This document shows positions 1 to 7,927 of a stretch of 64,000 nucleotides of DNA, in pieces. The first letter of the stretch is position 1; the number at the start of each line of letters is the position of its first letter. Below the pieces are notes generated by a model. It saw nothing but the letters and a program-made list of their open reading frames with translations, searched no databases and was not told where the DNA came from. The DNA is from Vibrio pomeroyi (lineage in GTDB: Bacteria; Pseudomonadota; Gammaproteobacteria; Enterobacterales; Vibrionaceae): positions 434,001 to 498,000 of the forward strand of contig CP090854.1 of NCBI GenBank assembly GCA_041879425.1, given 5' to 3'. Both the position numbers and the translations under genes were made by a program.

Positions 1-1
1 G

Positions 2-118
2 GATTTAACCAGTAACAGCACCCGTTCATACAAATGTGCTGATGTCGGGCTTTATGAATCAAAGTCCTCTGGTCGCAATACGGTCTCTATGTGTCCTAGC
101 CATGCTGATGTTGCCTAG
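2..118 (+). CDS. C-terminal end of a GGDEF (diguanylate cyclase) protein, partial
   Basis: Reading from base 2 gives 38 codons and a TAG stop at 116-118. The translated tail contains CADVGLYESKSSGRNTVSM, which matches the conserved end of GGDEF domains (consensus A-D-x-A-L-Y-x-A-K-x-x-G-R-N). The rest of the gene lies before the window, so the GGDEF active site and any sensor domain cannot be seen. Diguanylate cyclases make cyclic di-GMP from two GTP. Whether this protein is active cannot be judged. The canonical Ala after ADxA is Gly here, which is tolerated in the family. Confidence 0.8.
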   Translation, partial: DLTSNSTRSYKCADVGLYESKSSGRNTVSMCPSHADVA

Positions 119-248
119 TTTTCTGCCTATTTAGTTTCTTTCTTCTGTCTGATTAGTCTCTTTAAACTGCTTTCTGATTGATTTTTCCTTCCCTTCTTTT
201 TATTAGGAATCTCACTTTTGAGCGACCTATGTCACAAAATCTATACAG

Positions 249-264
249 TTAGACTAAAGTCTAA
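249..264. repeat. Short palindrome TTAGACT-AA-AGTCTAA
   Basis: Seven-base arms TTAGACT and AGTCTAA are perfect inverted copies separated by two A residues. It lies 232 bp before the small ORF at 496 and 131 bp after the GGDEF stop. Its size and symmetry suit an operator for a dimeric regulator, but no known consensus is matched. Confidence 0.45.
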
Positions 265-329
265 TGTTGGCGATAATTTGAGCTAAACTGAACAATAAGT
301 AAACTACCTTGCTTCAAATTACATCGTGC

Positions 330-383
330 TTAACGGTGTAATAAATAGAGTGTTTACCAGATGTAAAAGGATGACACCGTTAA
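330..383. repeat. Spaced perfect 10-bp inverted repeat
   Basis: TTAACGGTGT at 330-339 is the exact reverse complement of ACACCGTTAA at 374-383, with 34 bases between the arms. In RNA this would give a 10-bp stem with a large loop. As DNA it could be paired operator half-sites. There is no T-run after it, so it is not a standard terminator. Confidence 0.5.
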
Positions 384-495
384 CTTAATTCAACTGATTA
401 GCTAGCTTTTTCAATTAGTTGAAAGGCAGCAGTAGAATTAGGTTAGCTGGAGCAAGAGTTTGGGGATCATACAGTCTGGTTAAAAGAGGCGTGGT

Positions 496-627
496 ATGTT
501 TGTCGATTTTTTAGTGAGGTTAACCATAGGCACATTAGCCATTCTTGGCTTTCAATTGAGTGCTTTGTATTTTTTACCTATGGTTGTGCTGCTCAATACT
601 CATCACAAAGAGTTTTTTGGGTGGTAG
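496..627 (+). CDS. Small hydrophobic protein, 43 aa, probable single-span membrane protein
   Basis: ATG at 496, stop TAG at 625-627. A good ribosome binding site AAGAGG (484-489) sits six bases before the start. The peptide begins MFVDFLVRLTIGTLAILGF. It is hydrophobic from about residue 8 to 34 and ends with a polar tail containing THHKEF and a final GW, which fits one membrane segment. A strong terminator follows 23 bases after the stop, so the unit looks like a complete small transcription unit with a long leader. I do not recognise the family and assign no function. The RBS, hydrophobic pattern and terminator support it being real, but conservation is untested. Confidence 0.55.
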   Translation: MFVDFLVRLTIGTLAILGFQLSALYFLPMVVLLNTHHKEFFGW

Positions 628-650
628 TTCAGTTGTAATGCTGGAAACAA

Positions 651-676
651 AAAACGGAGCCATTGGGCTCCGTTTT
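651..676. terminator. Bidirectional rho-independent terminator
   Basis: AAAACGGAGCC (651-661) pairs with GGCTCCGTTTT (666-676) around a 4-base loop, with A and T runs on either side. It sits between the convergent small ORF (ends 627) and the GntR-type gene (ends 702) and can serve both. Confidence 0.85.
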
Positions 677-701
677 TATTTAGTTAGAAACTACTTTAGC
701 G

Positions 702-1361
702 TTATGCCGCTTCGATAACTTCTTCAATTCGTTTCATTGAACCTAGCAGGTGTTGATCAAGTAGCTCAGTCGCTTGCTCTACATTTTTAGACAGTACTAG
801 CTTCATGATCATTTCGTGCTCATCAATATTGAACAGATCATCAGACGCGCTTTCAGCAGACATCGCTAAGAAGCGGTAACGTTTTACTTGGTTGATAAGG
901 TCATCAAAGAACTTAAACATGTTCTCTGAATCAGCGCCTTCAAGTAACGCAACGTGGAATTGTTGGTGACGCTCTTCCCACTCAACACAATCAAATTCTT
1001 CTGATACGTGCTGTACTCGTGACAGTTTATGGTAAGACGTAAGTACATCTAGTTCCCAGCTTTCATCACCCGCTGAAATCGCCTTTTTGAGTAGAACAGA
1101 AGAGACAACACGAAGGCTTTCGTATAGGTCATTCAGTTCTTTCTTTGATACAGGAGATACCCAGCAGCCTTTTTGTGGCTCAAGCTTTACGTATTTGCTC
1201 CAAGATAATTGTACCAAGGCTTCGCGAATTGGAGATGCGCCTACGTTGTATCGTGCTTTTAGATCAGCAACAACGAGTTTTTGGCCTGGGGTTAACTCAC
1301 CATTAAGAATATCTTGGCGAATCATCTTTGATACTTTGTCAGTGAGCGTAGGACTAGACAT
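702..1361 (-). CDS. GntR-family transcriptional regulator, FadR/FCD subfamily
   Basis: A 219-residue DNA-binding regulator. The N-terminal winged helix-turn-helix (about residues 5-70) includes the recognition-helix segment YNVGASPIREALVQL. The rest is an all-helical FCD ligand domain with EWEERHQQFHVALLEG, resembling E. coli CsiR. FCD domains usually bind a small organic acid, often through a metal. The ligand here is unknown. An in-frame ATG lies 12 bases upstream (1373), but only the ATG at 1361 has a Shine-Dalgarno (GAGG, six bases away), so I use that start. It is transcribed alone, in the same direction as pykF, which ends in its own terminator upstream. Confidence 0.88.
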   Translation of the reverse strand: MSSPTLTDKVSKMIRQDILNGELTPGQKLVVADLKARYNVGASPIREALVQLSWSKYVKLEPQKGCWVSPVSKKELNDLYESLRVVSSVLLKKAISAGDESWELDVLTSYHKLSRVQHVSEEFDCVEWEERHQQFHVALLEGADSENMFKFFDDLINQVKRYRFLAMSAESASDDLFNIDEHEMIMKLVLSKNVEQATELLDQHLLGSMKRIEEVIEAA

Positions 1362-1499
1362 TACAAACCTCATGTATATTGATTTCTAGTCTGCTAATCC
1401 GTCTCTTAGAAAGAGCCCTTTGGAAGTTAACAGTACGTAGTTCTATTGTGATTGATAATACAGCGTACTGAAAAGTTAGGCAAGATTTTGTTTCATAAA

Positions 1500-1523
1500 A
1501 AAAGAGGGCCGAAGCCCTCTTTT
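1500..1523 (-). terminator. Terminator of pykF
   Basis: AAAAGAGGGC (1500-1509) and GCCCTCTTTT (1514-1523) form a 10-bp stem with a CGAA loop on the plus strand (UUCG on the transcript). On the minus strand it is followed by a T-rich run, 25 bases after the pykF stop. Confidence 0.85.
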
Positions 1524-1548
1524 ATATTTTATGCGAATCGGTTCATTC

Positions 1549-2961
1549 TTATAGAACGTGAACAGATGCCGTGTTTGTAGTACCAGAAGCTACTAGAGCA
1601 CCAGAAACCATAACTACGATGTCGCCTTTGTTACCTAGGCCAGATTGTAGAGCGATTTCTTTACCGTTGATGTAGAACGCGTCTGTGTTCTCGATAGAGT
1701 CAACAAGAACTGGCTTAACACCTTTAGTAAGAACTAGCTGTGCAGCTGTCTTTTCGTTAGTTGTTAGAGCAAGGATGTTTGCAGTTGGGAAGTACTTACG
1801 TACTGAACGTGCAGACTTACCGCCTTCAGTTGCAACAACGATTAGAGGAGCAGCTAGCTTCTCTGCTGTGTCTACAGCGCCTTTACATACTGCTTCAGTG
1901 ATGCGTAGACGTGGGCTGTCTAGACGAGAACCTAGTTCAGCTTTAAGAGCAGAATCAGTGCGGTTCGCGATTTGAGCCATGATAGTAACAGCTTCAACTG
2001 GGTACTTACCTTTAGCAGTTTCGCCAGAAAGCATTACTGCATCAGTACCATCCATGATTGCGTTCGCAACGTCACCCGCTTCTGCACGAGTTGGACGTGG
2101 GTTGCTGATCATAGAGTCAAGCATTTGAGTTGCTGTGATAACCATCTTACGTGCACGGTTACACTTCTCGATCATCATCTTCTGAGCGAAGATTACTTCT
2201 TCAGCTGGGATTTCAACACCTAGGTCACCACGAGCAACCATGATGCCGTCAGAAGCTTCAAGGATTGAATCGAAGTTATCTACACCTTCTTGGTTTTCAA
2301 TCTTAGAAATGATGTGGATGTTCTCGCCGCCGTTAGCGTTTAGAAGCTCACGGATTTCTTTAACGTCTTCTTCTTTACGGATGAAAGAAGCAGCAACGAA
2401 ATCTACGCCTTGCTCACAACCAAACTTAAGGTCAGCTTTGTCTTTCTCAGAAAGAGCAGGAAGTTGAACAGAAACGCCAGGAAGGTTAACACCTTTGTTT
2501 TCGCCTAGAGCACCGTTGTTAAGAACTTTACACTTAACTTCAGTTTCTGTTGTTGCGATAACTTCCATTTCGATTAGGCCGTCATCAACAAGGATAGTGT
2601 TACCTGCAGTTAGGTCTTTAGCGAAACCTAGGTAAGTTACTGCTACTACGTCTTTGTTACCAACAACTGTTGCGTCAGTTGTGAAAGTGAACTCTTGACC
2701 AGCTACTAGATCTACGTCGTTACCATCTTCAAGTTTGATAGTACGGATTTCTGGACCTTTAGTATCTAGAAGGATAGCAAGTTGCTCACCTTTGTTTTCC
2801 ATTACTTTACGGAAGTTCGCGATACGAGTGCCGTGCTCTGCGAAATCACCGTGAGAGAAGTTAAGACGCATAACGTTCATGCCAGCATCTACTAGTTCAG
2901 TTAGCTTCTCTACAGATTCAGTTTTAGGGCCAATCGTACATACGATTTTGGTCTTTTTCAT
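1549..2961 (-). CDS. pykF: Pyruvate kinase I
   Basis: Pyruvate kinase transfers phosphate from phosphoenolpyruvate to ADP, the last step of glycolysis. The 470-residue protein has the expected length and starts [16 protein letters not shown] like E. coli PykF. Visible motifs are the catalytic region [20 protein letters not shown], the metal and substrate segment [12 protein letters not shown], and [20 protein letters not shown]. The allosteric C-domain ends [10 protein letters not shown]. Type I enzymes are normally activated by fructose-1,6-bisphosphate. A Shine-Dalgarno (GGAGAG) precedes the ATG by ten bases. The gene is monocistronic and divergent from the DeoR-type regulator at 3391. Confidence 0.97.
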   Translation of the reverse strand: MKKTKIVCTIGPKTESVEKLTELVDAGMNVMRLNFSHGDFAEHGTRIANFRKVMENKGEQLAILLDTKGPEIRTIKLEDGNDVDLVAGQEFTFTTDATVVGNKDVVAVTYLGFAKDLTAGNTILVDDGLIEMEVIATTETEVKCKVLNNGALGENKGVNLPGVSVQLPALSEKDKADLKFGCEQGVDFVAASFIRKEEDVKEIRELLNANGGENIHIISKIENQEGVDNFDSILEASDGIMVARGDLGVEIPAEEVIFAQKMMIEKCNRARKMVITATQMLDSMISNPRPTRAEAGDVANAIMDGTDAVMLSGETAKGKYPVEAVTIMAQIANRTDSALKAELGSRLDSPRLRITEAVCKGAVDTAEKLAAPLIVVATEGGKSARSVRKYFPTANILALTTNEKTAAQLVLTKGVKPVLVDSIENTDAFYINGKEIALQSGLGNKGDIVVMVSGALVASGTTNTASVHVL

Positions 2962-3390
2962 GGAAGGTACTCTCCGGTAAGTATTGTTACAATTTGAAAT
3001 TTATTTAAGTTCTGAAGATTGGTCCGCTACATCAACATTTTGTGCCTGTTGTGTAAAAGCGCGGGACTTCCAATATGTCCTTCAGAGTTGTAAGTCTTTC
3101 ATCAATTTTAGTCATTTTATGACCAAAAGATTTTGATTCAATATCGGTTTTCTGTGACTTACCCCACTATATAGGCGGTAAGTTGCAAAAAAATAACAGT
3201 CAGTTTTGTAATTTTTTTTCTTTTCGGGTGCGGATTCTACCACCTAATGACTTCAATATCACTGCTTAACAATTGTCTTAGGACAAGGTTTTATCGCTAT
3301 TTATTAATTTTTTGGATCAAAATAAATGGACTAAATAGTTTCGTTGTAACTATAATATGTTTCATATCGAAACTTAAAGGTCTTTTCTAA
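2962..3390. other. 429-bp divergent intergenic region between pykF and the DeoR-type gene
   Basis: No coding frame is seen. It must hold the pykF promoter (minus) and the promoter of the regulator-glmS unit (plus). A minus-strand TATATAGT-like -10 lies near 3166-3176. A short palindrome TTGTC-TTAG-GACAA occurs at 3273-3286, and GTTTCG-type repeats lie at 3338-3373. AT-rich tracts fill the middle. I could not place a convincing Cra site for pykF; only a TGAATC-like half site is visible near 3135. Confidence 0.5.
3338..3373. promoter_or_regulatory. Candidate DeoR-type operator upstream of the glmS regulator
   Basis: GTTTCG at 3338-3343 and the near-palindrome GTTTCATATCGAAAC at 3359-3373 lie just before the regulator start. 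The repeat CGAAACGAAAC continues inside its first codons (3395-3405). DeoR-family proteins commonly bind repeated GTTTCG/CGAAAC-like half sites, so autoregulation is a reasonable inference. The site also overlaps an AT-rich -10-like region (TATAAT at 3351-3356). Confidence 0.45.
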
Positions 3391-4161
3391 ATGTCGAAAC
3401 GAAACACTCAGCTCAGAAGACATGCAATTTCTAACCTAGTGAACGAAAAAGGGGAGGTTAGTGTTGATGAATTATCCGCTAAGTTCGAAACCTCAGAGGT
3501 CACTATTAGAAAGGACTTGGCGTCTTTAGAGAAAAACGGTCAGCTTTTACGCCGTTATGGTGGTGCGATTTCGTTACCGAAAGAGGTTGTGAACGAAGAA
3601 CTGGGTCAACAAGTTTCGACTCGAAAGCTTTCTTTGGCAAAAGCGGCTGCAGATTTAATTCGTGACCATAACCGTATTGTGATCGACAGCGGTAGCACGA
3701 CAGGTGCCCTAATTCAGCAGCTAAACAGCAAGCGTGGTTTGGTGGTTATGACCAACTCATTGCATGTGGCGAATGCCCTTAATGAGCTTGAAAGTGAACC
3801 GACGCTACTCATGACCGGCGGTACTTGGGATACCCATTCGGATTCTTTCCAAGGCAAAGTTGCAGAGTCAGTTTTGCGTGCTTACGATTTTGACCAACTG
3901 TTTATCGGGGCTGATGGTATCGACCTCGACAGAGGCACAACCACATTCAATGAGTTGGTTGGCCTGAGTAAAGTTATGGCTGAAGTATCACGAGAAGTGA
4001 TCGTGATGGTTGAGTCTGAAAAAGTGGGACGAAAGATCCCCAATTTAGAGCTGGCTTGGAACCACATCGATATTTTGATTACCGATACAGACTTGAGCAA
4101 AGAATCTCAAGCAAGTATCGAATCACATGACGTTCGAGTGATCTTAACGGATCCAGCTTAA
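3391..4161 (+). CDS. DeoR/GlpR-family transcriptional regulator upstream of glmS
   Basis: The 256-residue protein has an N-terminal DeoR helix-turn-helix (about 5-60, with VSVDELSAKFETSEVTIRKD) and the family motif LLRRYGGAI. A C-terminal DeoRC sugar-phosphate sensor domain (about 75-235) contains the DSGSTT and FIGADGID signatures. Such regulators sense phosphosugars. The position, 106 bp before glmS on the same strand, matches GlmR-type regulators of amino-sugar synthesis described in other gammaproteobacteria, so control of glmS is likely but inferred. A weak Shine-Dalgarno (TAAAGG) lies ten bases before the ATG. Confidence 0.9.
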   Translation: MSKRNTQLRRHAISNLVNEKGEVSVDELSAKFETSEVTIRKDLASLEKNGQLLRRYGGAISLPKEVVNEELGQQVSTRKLSLAKAAADLIRDHNRIVIDSGSTTGALIQQLNSKRGLVVMTNSLHVANALNELESEPTLLMTGGTWDTHSDSFQGKVAESVLRAYDFDQLFIGADGIDLDRGTTTFNELVGLSKVMAEVSREVIVMVESEKVGRKIPNLELAWNHIDILITDTDLSKESQASIESHDVRVILTDPA

Positions 4162-4267
4162 AACTAATTTTAAATATTATGCATTAAACTTCCTATAATT
4201 GATCTTATTAAAGATATGGCCTTTGCTTGCTGCCAGTAGGAATAAACAAAATTGATGGAGTAAAACT

Positions 4268-6100
4268 ATGTGTGGAATTGTTGGTGCAGTAGCACAACGT
4301 GATGTAGCCGAAATCTTAGTAGAAGGCCTTCGCCGCCTAGAATACCGTGGCTACGACTCTGCAGGTGTCGCTGTGGTGGATAGCGAATCTAACCTAACTC
4401 GTGTTCGCCGCTTAGGTAAAGTACAAGAGCTAGCAGACGCGGTAGAAGAGCAACAAGTGATTGGCGGTACAGGTATCGCTCATACTCGTTGGGCAACACA
4501 TGGTGAGCCGTCTGAAGCAAACGCACACCCACACATGTCTGGTGATATCGCAGTTGTACACAACGGCATTATCGAAAACCACGAAGCACTGCGTGCTCTG
4601 CTGCAAGAGCGTGGTTACGTATTTACTTCACAAACGGATACAGAAGTTATCGCTCACTTAGTTGAGTGGGAACTTCGTACTTCTGATTCATTGGTTGAAG
4701 CTCTGCAAAAAACAGCGAAACAGTTAGACGGTGCGTACGGCACGGTTGTGGTTGATCGCAAAGATCCTAGCCGCATTGTTGTTGCTCGTTCTGGTAGCCC
4801 TATCGTTATCGGTTTTGGTGTGGGTGAGAACTTCCTAGCATCAGATCAACTTGCATTACTAAGTGTAACTCGTCGCTTCATGTATCTAGAAGAAGGTGAC
4901 GTTGCTGAGGTTACTCGTCGTGATGTAACGGTATTTGACGTTGCAGGTGAGCGTGTAGAGCGTGAAATCGTTGAATCAAACGCAGAACACGATGCAGGTG
5001 ACAAAGGTAAATACCGTCACTTCATGCAAAAAGAGATCTTTGAACAGCCAACTGCACTGATCAACACAATGGAAGGTCGTATCTCTGAAACTTCGGTTAT
5101 CACTAACGCAATCGGTGTTAAAGCGGAAGAGATCTTAAGCAAGGTTGAACACGTGCAGATCATCGCATGTGGTACGTCTTATAACTCAGGTATGGCTGCT
5201 CGTTACTGGTTTGAATCTCTAGCGGGCGTAAGCTGTGATGTAGAGATCGCTTCTGAGTTCCGTTACCGTGACTTCGTTGTTCGCCCGAACAGCCTACTCG
5301 TCACTCTGTCTCAGTCTGGTGAAACGGCTGATACGCTTGCTGCACTTCGTCTTGCAAAAGAGAAAGGCTACATGTCAGCAATGACTATCTGTAACGTTGC
5401 GGGTTCTTCGCTGGTTCGTGAATCTGACTTTGCTTTCATGACTCGCGCAGGAACAGAGATCGGTGTCGCTTCTACTAAGGCTTTCACAACTCAACTAGCA
5501 GCAATGCTGATGATGGTTACTTCAATTGGTCGTCTACAAGGTCGTATCAATGAAGAGAAAGAAGCTGAAATCGTTAAGGCGCTGCATGAGCTACCAACGG
5601 CTATCGAGCAAGCTCTAGCATTCGATAAAGAGATCGAAGCGCTAGCACCTGACTTTGCTGATAAGCACCACACATTGTTCCTAGGTCGTGGCGAGTTCTA
5701 CCCAATCGCAATGGAAGCGTCTCTGAAGCTGAAAGAGATCTCTTACATTCACGCAGAAGCATACGCAGCGGGTGAGCTTAAGCACGGTCCTCTAGCGCTT
5801 ATCGATGCAGATATGCCAGTAGTGGTAATTGCACCAAGCAATGACCTACTAGAGAAGCTAAAATCAAACGTTGAAGAAGTACGTGCTCGTGGCGGTCTAC
5901 TTTACGTATTCGCTGACCAAGACGCTGGCTTTGAAAGCGATGAGAACATGAAGATCATCAAGATGCCTCACGTAAGTGAAGTAACAGCACCTATCTACTA
6001 CACAGTACCGATGCAACTGCTGTCTTACCATGTAGCGCTAATCAAAGGTACCGATGTTGACCAACCTCGTAACTTAGCGAAAGCGGTAACGGTTGAGTAA
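4268..6100 (+). CDS. glmS: Glutamine-fructose-6-phosphate aminotransferase (isomerizing)
   Basis: GlmS makes glucosamine-6-phosphate from fructose-6-phosphate and glutamine, the entry to UDP-GlcNAc, peptidoglycan and LPS. The 610-residue length is typical. Cys2 ([13 protein letters not shown]) is the N-terminal nucleophile of the class II glutamine amidotransferase domain (about 2-220). Two SIS isomerase domains follow, with [18 protein letters not shown] and SQSGETADT in the first, and the C-terminal tail [13 protein letters not shown] is conserved. The Shine-Dalgarno GGAG is close to the start. A TATAAT-like -10 at 4194-4199 suggests its own promoter as well as read-through from the upstream regulator. 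Confidence 0.98.
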   Translation: MCGIVGAVAQRDVAEILVEGLRRLEYRGYDSAGVAVVDSESNLTRVRRLGKVQELADAVEEQQVIGGTGIAHTRWATHGEPSEANAHPHMSGDIAVVHNGIIENHEALRALLQERGYVFTSQTDTEVIAHLVEWELRTSDSLVEALQKTAKQLDGAYGTVVVDRKDPSRIVVARSGSPIVIGFGVGENFLASDQLALLSVTRRFMYLEEGDVAEVTRRDVTVFDVAGERVEREIVESNAEHDAGDKGKYRHFMQKEIFEQPTALINTMEGRISETSVITNAIGVKAEEILSKVEHVQIIACGTSYNSGMAARYWFESLAGVSCDVEIASEFRYRDFVVRPNSLLVTLSQSGETADTLAALRLAKEKGYMSAMTICNVAGSSLVRESDFAFMTRAGTEIGVASTKAFTTQLAAMLMMVTSIGRLQGRINEEKEAEIVKALHELPTAIEQALAFDKEIEALAPDFADKHHTLFLGRGEFYPIAMEASLKLKEISYIHAEAYAAGELKHGPLALIDADMPVVVIAPSNDLLEKLKSNVEEVRARGGLLYVFADQDAGFESDENMKIIKMPHVSEVTAPIYYTVPMQLLSYHVALIKGTDVDQPRNLAKAVTVE

Positions 6101-6131
6101 TCGACAGCTTATCTAAGCAATAGATAATAAG

Positions 6132-6157
6132 AAGCCCATCCAGTGATGGGCTTTTTT
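6132..6157 (+). terminator. Terminator of glmS
   Basis: AAGCCCATC (6132-6140) pairs with GATGGGCTT (6145-6153) around CAGT and is followed by TTTTT. It may also serve the convergent sulfhydrylase gene, though the T-run on the minus strand is weaker. Confidence 0.85.
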
Positions 6158-6216
6158 GTACCTGTTACTTTTTTCATGCTACATGGTACTTTAATATCTC
6201 GGTGTCGTTACCTTGA

Positions 6217-7485
6217 TTAAGCGTTAAGAGCTTGCTCTAGGTCAGCCAAGATATCTTCGATGTGCTCAATGCCTACTGATAGGCGAATCATCTCTGGTGA
6301 TACACCTGCTTGTTTTTGTTCCGCTTCGCTTAATTGACGGTGCGTTGTAGAAGCAGGGTGACAAGCAAGAGACTTGGCGTCGCCAATGTTCACTAGGCGC
6401 TTGAAGATTTGTAGCGCGTCGTAGAAGCGAACACCTGCTTCATAACCATCCTTTAAACCAAAAGATAAAATAGCCGATGGCTTACCTTGCATGTATTTTT
6501 CAGCAAGCGGGTAGAATTCTGAGCTAGGCAAGCCTGCGTAGCTTACCCAACTGACTTTCTCATGTTGGCTGAGGTATTCTGCCACTTTCAATGCGTTCTC
6601 TGTGTGTCGCTCCATGCGTAGCGAAAGCGTCTCCAAACCTTGCATCAGCATGAAGGCATTCATTGGCGACAGTGCTGCACCTGTATTGCGTAGTGGAACC
6701 GTTCTAGCTCGACCGATAAACGCAGCCTCGCCAAAGGCTTCGGTATAAACCACACCATGATAAGAAGGCTCTGGTTGATTAAACACAGGGAAGCGATCTT
6801 TGTGTTCTGCCCATGGGAATTTACCTGAGTCGACAATCACGCCACCTAACGTTGTTCCATGACCACCCACGTACTTGGTGAGTGAGTGAACCACGATGTC
6901 AGCGCCAAACTCAATTGGTTTACACAGTACCGGTGTCGCGACTGTGTTATCGACAATTACAGGTACACCTTTTGCGTGAGCAAGTTCTGCGACACGCTCT
7001 AAGTCGATAATATTACCTGCTGGGTTACCAATACTTTCACAGTAAACCGCCTTGGTTTTTTCATCGATCAGCGCTGCTAAGCTTTCTGGTTTGTCGTCTT
7101 TAGCAAAGCGTACTTCAATCCCTTGGTTTGGCAGCATGTGAGCAAATAGGGTGTACGTGCCGCCGTAAAGTTGAGGTGTCGAGACGATGTTGTCACCGAT
7201 CTGTGCCAAGGTTTGAATCGCGTAGTTAATCGCGGCACTGCCCGCACTTACCACTAAACCTGCAATACCACCTTCTAAGGCGGCCATGCGTTTTTCTAAC
7301 ACATCATTGGTCGGGTTCATTATGCGAGTATAGATATTACCGGGTACTGCAAGGTTAAAGAGGTCGGCGCCGTGTTGTGCATCATCGAATTCATACGCGA
7401 CGGTTTGATAGATAGGTGTTGCTACCGATTTGGTCGTTGGATCGGTTTCGTAGCCGAAGTGAATCGAGAGCGTTTCGTCTTTCAT
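6217..7485 (-). CDS. O-acetylhomoserine sulfhydrylase (aminocarboxypropyltransferase)
   Basis: A PLP-dependent enzyme of the Cys/Met metabolism family that makes homocysteine from O-acetylhomoserine and sulfide. The 422-residue protein starts MKDETLSIHFGYETDPTTKS. The PLP lysine is in HSLTKYVGGHGTTLGG, and the YTRIMNPTNDVLEKRMAALEGG segment is typical. An in-frame start 36 bases further up (7521) lacks a Shine-Dalgarno, while the ATG at 7485 has GGGAA five bases before it, so I chose 7485. Length and motifs favour the O-acetylhomoserine enzyme over cystathionine gamma-synthase (about 385 residues). It stands alone between glmS and the tRNA. Confidence 0.9.
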   Translation of the reverse strand: MKDETLSIHFGYETDPTTKSVATPIYQTVAYEFDDAQHGADLFNLAVPGNIYTRIMNPTNDVLEKRMAALEGGIAGLVVSAGSAAINYAIQTLAQIGDNIVSTPQLYGGTYTLFAHMLPNQGIEVRFAKDDKPESLAALIDEKTKAVYCESIGNPAGNIIDLERVAELAHAKGVPVIVDNTVATPVLCKPIEFGADIVVHSLTKYVGGHGTTLGGVIVDSGKFPWAEHKDRFPVFNQPEPSYHGVVYTEAFGEAAFIGRARTVPLRNTGAALSPMNAFMLMQGLETLSLRMERHTENALKVAEYLSQHEKVSWVSYAGLPSSEFYPLAEKYMQGKPSAILSFGLKDGYEAGVRFYDALQIFKRLVNIGDAKSLACHPASTTHRQLSEAEQKQAGVSPEMIRLSVGIEHIEDILADLEQALNA

Positions 7486-7647
7486 GTGTCTTCCCTGAAC
7501 AATTGAGTGATTTGTGTACATTCATATTGCCGATTTTTCTATAAAAGAAAAGTAAGCTTAGTCACAGAGAGGGCATTGGAATTGTGTGCGGGATGATTCG
7601 TTATCGTTAGGAAGTGCAGAACATGATTTGTACTGGTTCAGAAAAGC

Positions 7648-7682
7648 AAAAAGCCAGAGCAGCGTGAACTGTTCTGGCTTTT
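7648..7682 (-). terminator. Terminator of the tRNA gene
   Basis: AGCCAGAGCAG (7652-7662) and CTGTTCTGGCT (7669-7679) form an 11-bp stem with one G-T pair and a 6-base loop. On the minus strand it is followed by TTTTTGCTTTTC. It starts seven bases after the tRNA 3' end. Confidence 0.8.
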
Positions 7683-7688
7683 CTAATT

Positions 7689-7764
7689 TGGTGGCCCCTC
7701 CCAGATTTGAACTGGGGACCGAACGATTATGAGTCGTGCGCTCTAACCACTGAGCTAAGGGGCC
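7689..7764 (-). tRNA. tRNA-Ile2 (anticodon CAU, lysidine type)
   Basis: The minus strand reads GGCCCCTTAGCTCAG at the 5' end and GGGGCCACCA at the 3' end, 76 nt with CCA encoded. The acceptor stem is GGCCCCT/AGGGGCC, and the anticodon loop CTCATAA gives CAU. The acceptor stem and D-arm match E. coli ileX rather than elongator tRNA-Met (acceptor stem GGCTACG), so this is the minor isoleucine tRNA whose C34 is changed to lysidine by TilS to read AUA. The T-arm GTTCAAATC is standard. It has its own promoter and terminator and no integrase gene beside it. Confidence 0.93.
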
Positions 7765-7775
7765 GTAGGGCATAG

Positions 7776-7804
7776 ATTATAGGGGAAGCATTCAGTGGTG
7801 TCTA
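7776..7804 (-). promoter_or_regulatory. Sigma-70 promoter of tRNA-Ile2
   Basis: On the minus strand TAGACA (7799-7804) and TATAAT (7776-7781) are separated by exactly 17 bases. The short region to the tRNA 5' end contains GCCCTAC, a GC-rich discriminator-like stretch typical of stable RNA promoters. Confidence 0.75.
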
Positions 7805-7861
7805 GACACTATAAGGGGCAATTCCGCTTACATCTTAGCCACTTAAATCACACGGATAAAA

Positions 7862-7887
7862 AAAAGGTGAGCCAACGCTCACCTTTT
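7862..7887 (-). terminator. Terminator of the rpoD operon
   Basis: AAAAGGTGAGC (7862-7872) pairs with GCTCACCTTTT (7877-7887) around CAAC. The minus strand continues with a long T-run. It lies about 40 bases after the rpoD stop. Confidence 0.88.
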
Positions 7888-7927
7888 CTTATTTATGCTT
7901 AAAAGCTAACCACACTTGAGTGTGTGA

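Larger units (their letters stand above)
119..495. other. 377-bp non-coding stretch with several inverted repeats
   Basis: No convincing coding frame is present. It holds a T-rich tract (about 118-215), a short palindrome at 249-264, a spaced perfect inverted repeat with arms at 330-339 and 374-383, and a further imperfect repeat (TTCAACTGATT at about 389-399 against AATTAGTTGAA at about 413-423). It ends at the ribosome binding site of the small ORF at 496. It may be a long regulated leader or an RNA gene. Neither is proven. Confidence 0.5.

Noticed and set aside
119..495. Cyclic di-GMP or other known riboswitch in the leader before the small ORF
   Set aside because: The upstream GGDEF gene made this attractive, but I could not find the conserved GEMM core or any other riboswitch core. 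The repeats alone are not enough.
7689..7764. tRNA gene as an integration site for a genomic island
   Set aside because: No integrase, no repeated tRNA 3' end and no composition change on either side.
7558..7773. 71-codon minus-strand frame starting MPYGPLAQWLERTTHN
   Set aside because: It is a translation across tRNA-Ile2 and its terminator, a well-known false gene call.
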